A stretch of DNA of 46,011 nucleotides from RGIG5579 sp045655865 (GTDB lineage Bacteria > Bacillota > Clostridia > Oscillospirales > SIG627), in assembly GCA_045655865.1 (NCBI GenBank), contig JAZOQB010000040.1, positions 1 through 46,011 on the forward strand. Direction: 5' to 3'. The translations under genes were made by a program, and so were the position numbers. Of the stretch, positions 41,993-46,011 are shown piece by piece; positions within the stretch are counted from its first letter, which is position 1, and each line of letters opens with the position of its first letter. The notes under the pieces are model-generated. The model was given only the letters and a program-made list of their open reading frames with translations. It did no database searches and was not told the origin of the DNA.

Positions 41993-42871
41993 TCAGTTCA
42001 GCATGACCTGTCCGCCGGTCACAGGGATCGCCTGTCCGGTTTCATATTTCTGCTCCACACAGTACATCACGGCACAGGCAACATCCTTCGGCAAGCATCC
42101 GCGGTTCATAGGAACCTTGGACTCATAGTGACGGCGAACATCCTCCACCGTCTTGGCGCCGGGAACTTTACCGGCCTGAAGGTACTGAACAAAGAGCCCC
42201 CGAACAGGATCGGACCACAGAGGCCCATCCAGGAAGTTGCCGGGACAGATGGCGTTCACCTTGATGTTGTACGCACACAATTCCATAGCAAAGGACTGAA
42301 CCAAACCGATTCCGCCGAATTTCGATCCGGCGTAAGCAAAATTCTTATTGGAGCCCTCAAGCCCCGATTTGGAGTTCAGCTCCACAATATCAAACCAGGC
42401 CTTGGGATCAGCCTCGTGCTGAGCCTGCATGATAATGGCGGCGTATTTGGCACAAAGGAAAAATCCGGTGTAGTTGACACTGGTGACAAATTCCAGATCT
42501 TTCTTTTCAAACTGAGCCAAAGGACCGGAACGGACCACACCTGCATTGGAGAGCATCAAGTCCAGTCCCCCGAAAAGCTCCACGGTCTTTCCTACCAGAC
42601 CCGCTACGCTCTCCTCGTCGGTAACGTTTACCGCAATGGCCCGGGCACGCGGACCCATCTCTTCTGCCACCTGCTGTGCCAGCGGCTCGTTCATATCGGC
42701 AATGATTACGGTAGCGCCCTCCTGGTACAGCTCCTGGGCAATGCCCTTGCCAAATCCCTGGGCGGCACCGGTCACAATGCAGATCTTGCCGGCCAGACGG
42801 CCGTTACCTTCGGGGCGGTTCCCCATATTGTTTTTGGCGATTTCACACCATTTTGTCATATCAACGGACAT
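41993..42871 (-). CDS. SDR, sorbitol-6-phosphate 2-dehydrogenase-like
   Basis: A 292-residue classical short-chain dehydrogenase with Thr34-Gly-Ala-Ala-Gln-Gly-Phe-Gly41, Asn-Ala-Gly near 109-111 and catalytic Tyr180-x-x-x-Lys184. An N-terminal extension of about 28 residues precedes the Rossmann fold. It resembles glucitol-6-phosphate dehydrogenases that make fructose 6-phosphate. Pairing with the sorbose-phosphate reductase-like gene supports a hexitol/sorbose pathway; no PTS genes are in the window. Confidence 0.83.
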   Translation of the reverse strand: MSVDMTKWCEIAKNNMGNRPEGNGRLAGKICIVTGAAQGFGKGIAQELYQEGATVIIADMNEPLAQQVAEEMGPRARAIAVNVTDEESVAGLVGKTVELFGGLDLMLSNAGVVRSGPLAQFEKKDLEFVTSVNYTGFFLCAKYAAIIMQAQHEADPKAWFDIVELNSKSGLEGSNKNFAYAGSKFGGIGLVQSFAMELCAYNIKVNAICPGNFLDGPLWSDPVRGLFVQYLQAGKVPGAKTVEDVRRHYESKVPMNRGCLPKDVACAVMYCVEQKYETGQAIPVTGGQVMLN

Positions 42872-42898
42872 ATTCGTTCCTCTTTTCGTTTTGTTCTT

Positions 42899-44155
42899 TT
42901 ATGCCTTGTGGGCCAAGAGATATTTTTCCGCTTCGCCGCACCAAAGCCCATTGTTCTTTTCCACGATCTCAGACAGTGCTTTGAACAAAGGATCGGTTTC
43001 GCCCAGCTTGGCAAAATCCTCGAGGGCGGTCAGCGGCAGATCGATCTGGGTGTAAATGAGCTTTTTCCCGCCACGGATCTTGGGAAGATTTAAAGTGGTA
43101 TCCACCACCGCATTTAATCCGCCGATGTGAGTTACCATGGCGGCAGGATTGATCCGGCCGGAGGTCATAAGCGCGATGGCTTCCCTCATATCGTCGGTGT
43201 TACCGCCGGAGGTTCCCACCACGTGGGTGGACTGATAGTGGACGTTGAAAAAGTTGAACTGCGCCTTAAAATTGCTGTCGGTAGGCCCGGCAAAAAAGTT
43301 GAGACAGCCGTCTTTTCCCAGAATGTCGTCCGCCTGCTCTACCACGGGCTTAACCGGTGCAAAGCAGATGACATCGTCATAACCCGTGCCGCCGGTAAGC
43401 TGGCGCAAATACTCCGTTCCGCAGTCGGGTTTGGCGGTATTGACGTAATGCAATTCAATTCCCAATTCCTTGGCGTGCTCCACCGTGTAGATGCTGGCCG
43501 CTCTCTTCAGGCGCTCGTCGTCAATGTCCGTCACCACGATCAAACCGGGCCGACGGTCACAGTGCAAAGCGTAGTCAATGGCCGCAAGACCCATAGGGCC
43601 TACGGAAGCCAGAAGCGCCAGTTTTCCTCCCTCCACGATGCCCATCTCGTGAACGTAACTACCGCCCTTGGTGTGGTACATCGCGTGGAAGGTGCCGATC
43701 ACGCAGCTCACGGGCTCGGAGAGAGAACCGTAGAAATACACGTCGGAATCGTAAGGCAAAAGGTTATCGGTCAAAAGGGTCTCGATGGGAATGTTGCCGT
43801 ACTGGGCATCGCCGCCGCAGTAGCGATAAGAGTAGCCGGGGGCATCCAAAGAGCCCTTGTAGAAATGAGGCGGCTGAATGGTAAAGCCCTGCCCCTCTTG
43901 ATACTTGTGTTTCCAATTTTCACCCACCTTGTGGATGACACCGCAAAACTCGTGGCCCACAATGGTGGGATTTTCCGCCACGTCATCGGGAACTCTCTTG
44001 TGGTCCTCTCCTTCGATGGCTGCCTTGTAGCTGCTCATACAAATGGAATCGGAAATGATTTTTACTTGTACGTCGTCAGGACCTACCGGTGGAAGCTCGA
44101 TCTCCTCCAGTCTTAAGTCCATTTTACCGTGAATGCGAACTGCCTTGGTTTTCAT
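42899..44155 (-). CDS. Zinc-dependent dehydrogenase, L-sorbose-1-phosphate reductase-like
   Basis: A 418-residue medium-chain dehydrogenase. The N-terminal GroES-like domain has catalytic zinc ligands Cys39, His68 and Glu69; the structural four-Cys zinc loop is not seen. The Rossmann domain follows from about 170. Length and the Gln-Phe-Asn-Phe-Phe-Asn-Val-His-Tyr region fit SorE-type sorbose-1-phosphate reductases. The ATG at 44155 has GGAGGAAG upstream and is preferred over a start 12 codons earlier. Confidence 0.83.
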   Translation of the reverse strand: MKTKAVRIHGKMDLRLEEIELPPVGPDDVQVKIISDSICMSSYKAAIEGEDHKRVPDDVAENPTIVGHEFCGVIHKVGENWKHKYQEGQGFTIQPPHFYKGSLDAPGYSYRYCGGDAQYGNIPIETLLTDNLLPYDSDVYFYGSLSEPVSCVIGTFHAMYHTKGGSYVHEMGIVEGGKLALLASVGPMGLAAIDYALHCDRRPGLIVVTDIDDERLKRAASIYTVEHAKELGIELHYVNTAKPDCGTEYLRQLTGGTGYDDVICFAPVKPVVEQADDILGKDGCLNFFAGPTDSNFKAQFNFFNVHYQSTHVVGTSGGNTDDMREAIALMTSGRINPAAMVTHIGGLNAVVDTTLNLPKIRGGKKLIYTQIDLPLTALEDFAKLGETDPLFKALSEIVEKNNGLWCGEAEKYLLAHKA

Positions 44156-44229
44156 GGTATTCTTCCTCCCTAAATCAAATATCAATTTCAAAGATTCTAT
44201 CCGCAGATTTCTTTTACGCGCCCCGGACT

Positions 44230-45444
44230 TTATTCAATCAAATAGCCTCTCATCTCGTAGATGGCTTTGCCGTCCAGGTAATGTTTTTTCAGCGCTCTCT
44301 CCAGTCTGGTGTTTTCCGGTAGCAATTTTAAGTCACAGTTAAAGTCGGTCTTGAGAAAAACAAAGCCGAGAACGCCTTGTCCCTGACTTTTTCCGGTCAC
44401 TCTGGAAAAGCGATTGCAAAATTTGGAAATATTGGCCTCTTCCCCCAAAAGATCCACAAGTTGGGGATCCATGAGCCAACTATCGCAGGAGAAGCCCCGG
44501 TAAGAATAATCCGGGAAGTAAGTTTTCAGAAAGTCTTTGGCCTCCTGTATACTTTCGTCCACCAGCTGGGGATCCAGCCTTTTTTTGGCAGGAATGTGCA
44601 CGCCCACCATAGGGTCACCGCAAGAGAGGATCTTCTTCCACCTTTTTTTCTCAAGATGCACTCTGCGATTCTCCACCAGTCCGCGCTCATTTACGGGATT
44701 GCCCTCCCATGCGGTGTCGCTTTCCAAAATCATCGCTCGAAAAGAGCCTTCTTCCTCTTCAAAGTGGATGCTGCCCAGCGCCACGCCGTCACGGTGCAAA
44801 GTCAAATCGCAAGCCAGCGAAACCCTTTCCCCTTCATCGTTTTCAAATACACAAACCCTTCCGATGAAGTTGGTGTGGATCTCAAATTCCAACCGATTGA
44901 CGGGAAACAACTTTCCGTCAATGGCAAGCTGATACCAATCCAAAAGACTGTAACCGGGCCTGCCGCCGTGCCGATTCCTATAAGAATCGATCCCTTTTTC
45001 CGGAAGATGCATCACCGCATCCAGGTATTTTTTGGGAATATTTCTTTTTGCGAGAAGTTCATAGCACATCTCTGCCTCACTGGCAACGGCTAAAGCGGTA
45101 AGCATATCGTAGGCCAGAGAGCCCGGCTTTTGGGGTGGAGAAAAATCCTTCAGATCGCTTTTGTGATATTCCCGATCTTGTAGGGCTCGGCAAAGCAAAG
45201 CGAGAAAACGGGACAGATCCTCGTCCTTTGCCACTTCCCTTGCCGCCTCTTTATAAACGGAAAGGTCTTTGGAAAGAATCCCGTACTTTTGATTGAGCCC
45301 GTCGTAATACGCTTCCCGGGTGTAGATGCAACCGTTTTGGTCGAAATCCTCCATCACCTCATGGAAAAATTCGTTCCATCTCTCGGGCCACTTTTCGCAC
45401 CCGACCCTCCGGGCCAAATCCGCGAGCGTCCATCGCTCTTTCAT
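44230..45444 (-). CDS. Acyltransferase-like protein (NAT_N plus GNAT-like C-terminal domain)
   Basis: A 404-residue cytosolic protein. The helical N-terminal region (about 1-145) and the mixed alpha/beta C-terminal part (about 150-400) resemble the two-domain clostridial family annotated as N-acyltransferase N-terminal domain plus GNAT-like C-terminal domain. Conserved-looking segments are His-Ile-Pro-Ala-Lys-Lys-Arg-Leu, Phe-Phe/Tyr-Pro-Asp-Tyr and Cys-Asp-Ser-Trp-Leu. Substrate unknown. It has its own promoter and may be co-transcribed with the downstream dehydrogenase genes (74-bp gap). Confidence 0.65.
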   Translation of the reverse strand: MKERWTLADLARRVGCEKWPERWNEFFHEVMEDFDQNGCIYTREAYYDGLNQKYGILSKDLSVYKEAAREVAKDEDLSRFLALLCRALQDREYHKSDLKDFSPPQKPGSLAYDMLTALAVASEAEMCYELLAKRNIPKKYLDAVMHLPEKGIDSYRNRHGGRPGYSLLDWYQLAIDGKLFPVNRLEFEIHTNFIGRVCVFENDEGERVSLACDLTLHRDGVALGSIHFEEEEGSFRAMILESDTAWEGNPVNERGLVENRRVHLEKKRWKKILSCGDPMVGVHIPAKKRLDPQLVDESIQEAKDFLKTYFPDYSYRGFSCDSWLMDPQLVDLLGEEANISKFCNRFSRVTGKSQGQGVLGFVFLKTDFNCDLKLLPENTRLERALKKHYLDGKAIYEMRGYLIE

Positions 45445-45503
45445 CCGATCCGTCCTTTCCGGCGTTTTCGCAACGCTTCTGGAAATCTATTTCTCCTCTA
45501 ATA

Positions 45504-45532
45504 ATAATAACGGCCAAAGCCCGCAAAGTCAA
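45504..45532 (-). promoter_or_regulatory. Promoter of the acyltransferase-like gene
   Basis: Minus-strand TTGACT (45532-45527), 17-nt spacer and TATTAT (45509-45504), 60 bp before the ATG. Confidence 0.78.
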
Positions 45533-45650
45533 CCGAAATCGCGCTTTTTTCATGATTTTTGTGAAAATTTTCCACCCCATATAAAAAGCTCGCCCCCTTT
45601 GGGCAAAGGGAGCGCTCCCCCCCTCTTCCGGTGCTTGTCCGGGTTACCAA

Positions 45651-45878
45651 TTACCGTTTCTTGTGAAGCGGCGCGGGAATATCCGTCAGACCGATCAGAT
45701 AATCGGCGGAAAGATTATAAAATTTGCAAAGCGTGATCAGATCGTCGATCTTCAGTTCCGCTCTTCCCACTTCAATGTGATTGTAGCCTTGCTGAGATTT
45801 TTGAAGCAATTTTCCGATTTCCGCTTGGGTCATATCCCGATCTTCCCGAACGTTTTTGATTCTGGTTCTGTAATCCAT
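45651..45878 (-). CDS. XRE-family helix-turn-helix regulator
   Basis: A 75-residue single-domain Cro/CI-type repressor. The helix-turn-helix lies at about residues 16-40 (Met-Thr-Gln-Ala-Glu-Ile-Gly-Lys-Leu-Leu then Gln-Gly-Tyr-Asn-His-Ile-Glu) and Ala-Asp-Tyr-Leu-Ile-Gly-Leu-Thr closes the fold. AGGAGG 4 nt before the ATG at 45878 fixes the start; upstream in-frame starts run through the operator region. Two palindromic operators lie just upstream and it diverges from a gene at the window edge, so it probably represses that gene and itself. Confidence 0.92.
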   Translation of the reverse strand: MDYRTRIKNVREDRDMTQAEIGKLLQKSQQGYNHIEVGRAELKIDDLITLCKFYNLSADYLIGLTDIPAPLHKKR

Positions 45879-45916
45879 ACGACCTCCTAAAAATATTTCT
45901 AAAAAACATTTTACGT

Positions 45917-45931
45917 ACTCATATTTTGAGT
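45917..45931. promoter_or_regulatory. Operator 1 (ACTCA-N5-TGAGT)
   Basis: A perfect 5-bp-arm palindrome with a 5-bp core, 39 bp upstream of the XRE gene. The identical arms recur 25 bp away at 45942-45956. Confidence 0.75.
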
Positions 45932-45932
45932 A

Positions 45933-45961
45933 TTGACAAAAACTCAAACCTTGAGTAAAAT
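45933..45961 (+). promoter_or_regulatory. Rightward promoter under XRE control
   Basis: A consensus TTGACA (45933-45938), 17-nt spacer and TAAAAT (45956-45961). Operator 1 ends one base before the -35 box and operator 2 fills the spacer, so a bound repressor would block polymerase. Confidence 0.85.
45942..45956. promoter_or_regulatory. Operator 2 (ACTCA-N5-TGAGT)
   Basis: Same arms and spacing as operator 1, lying between the -35 and -10 boxes of the rightward promoter. The 25-bp centre spacing places the two sites about 2.4 helical turns apart. Confidence 0.75.
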
Positions 45962-45995
45962 GAGACCGTCGACTTTGGTCGAACAATAACTTTTT

Positions 45996-46011
45996 AAGGA
46001 GAATTGAAAAT
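45996..46011 (+). promoter_or_regulatory. Ribosome binding site of a gene beginning at the window edge
   Basis: AAGGAG (45996-46001) is followed 8 nt later by AT at 46010-46011, the last two bases. A G as the next base would make an ATG at ideal spacing. The gene product lies outside the window. Confidence 0.6.

Overview
The window looks like a chromosomal segment of a Gram-positive, clostridia-type Firmicute. Evidence for this: a bacterial transcription/translation operon in Firmicute order (rimP-nusA-ylxR-ylxQ-infB-rbfA-nrnA-truB), RNase J, a DivIVA-like protein, several lipoproteins, no outer-membrane genes, AGGAGG-type ribosome binding sites, and sigma-A-like promoters of TTGACA-17-TATAAT form. 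Species cannot be named from the sequence.

Left edge (1-2.5 kb): the 3' end of a six-hairpin glycosidase-like gene, a tRNA-Ser(CGA), an alanine/glycine:cation symporter and a divergent Lrp/AsnC regulator. At 2.56-3.46 kb, an AT-rich islet encodes a small membrane protein and a YbjQ protein, and is bounded by imperfect inverted repeats.

Main accessory region (3.5-19.2 kb), visibly more AT-rich than its flanks: an eight-gene leftward operon. In transcription order it encodes a lipoprotein, a small coiled-coil protein, a membrane HD-GYP-type phosphodiesterase, a large membrane-anchored protein with a catalytically dead glycosidase-like module, a membrane HEAT-repeat protein, a processive family-2 glycosyltransferase, and two secreted or anchored clan GH-A-like glycosidases with CBM9/DOMON-like C-termini. 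A c-di-GMP-I riboswitch with an overlapping terminator precedes it. A second c-di-GMP-I riboswitch precedes a separate secreted two-domain protein just upstream, and a DivIVA-like gene lies divergently. I read this as an exopolysaccharide synthase-and-secretion locus that senses c-di-GMP at the RNA level and encodes its own c-di-GMP phosphodiesterase. It does not match the Bcs cellulose, Pel, Pga or Yda/Pss gene sets as I know them. It is the best candidate here for an undescribed system.

Middle (19.3-27 kb): YfcE-like phosphoesterase, a methyltransferase-fold protein, trkA-trkH potassium uptake, and a 901-residue secreted protein of unknown function. From 27.1 to 38.4 kb lies a long leftward housekeeping block: rimP to truB, then a nucleotidyltransferase fused to a degenerate phosphohexomutase, then RNase J with a long basic N-terminal extension.

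Right part (38.5-46 kb): a small lipoprotein, PncC, an RmlD-like reductase, a sorbitol/sorbose-phosphate dehydrogenase pair with a PHP hydrolase, an acyltransferase-like protein, and an XRE regulator. Beside the XRE gene are two identical palindromic operators overlapping a rightward promoter whose gene begins exactly at the window edge.
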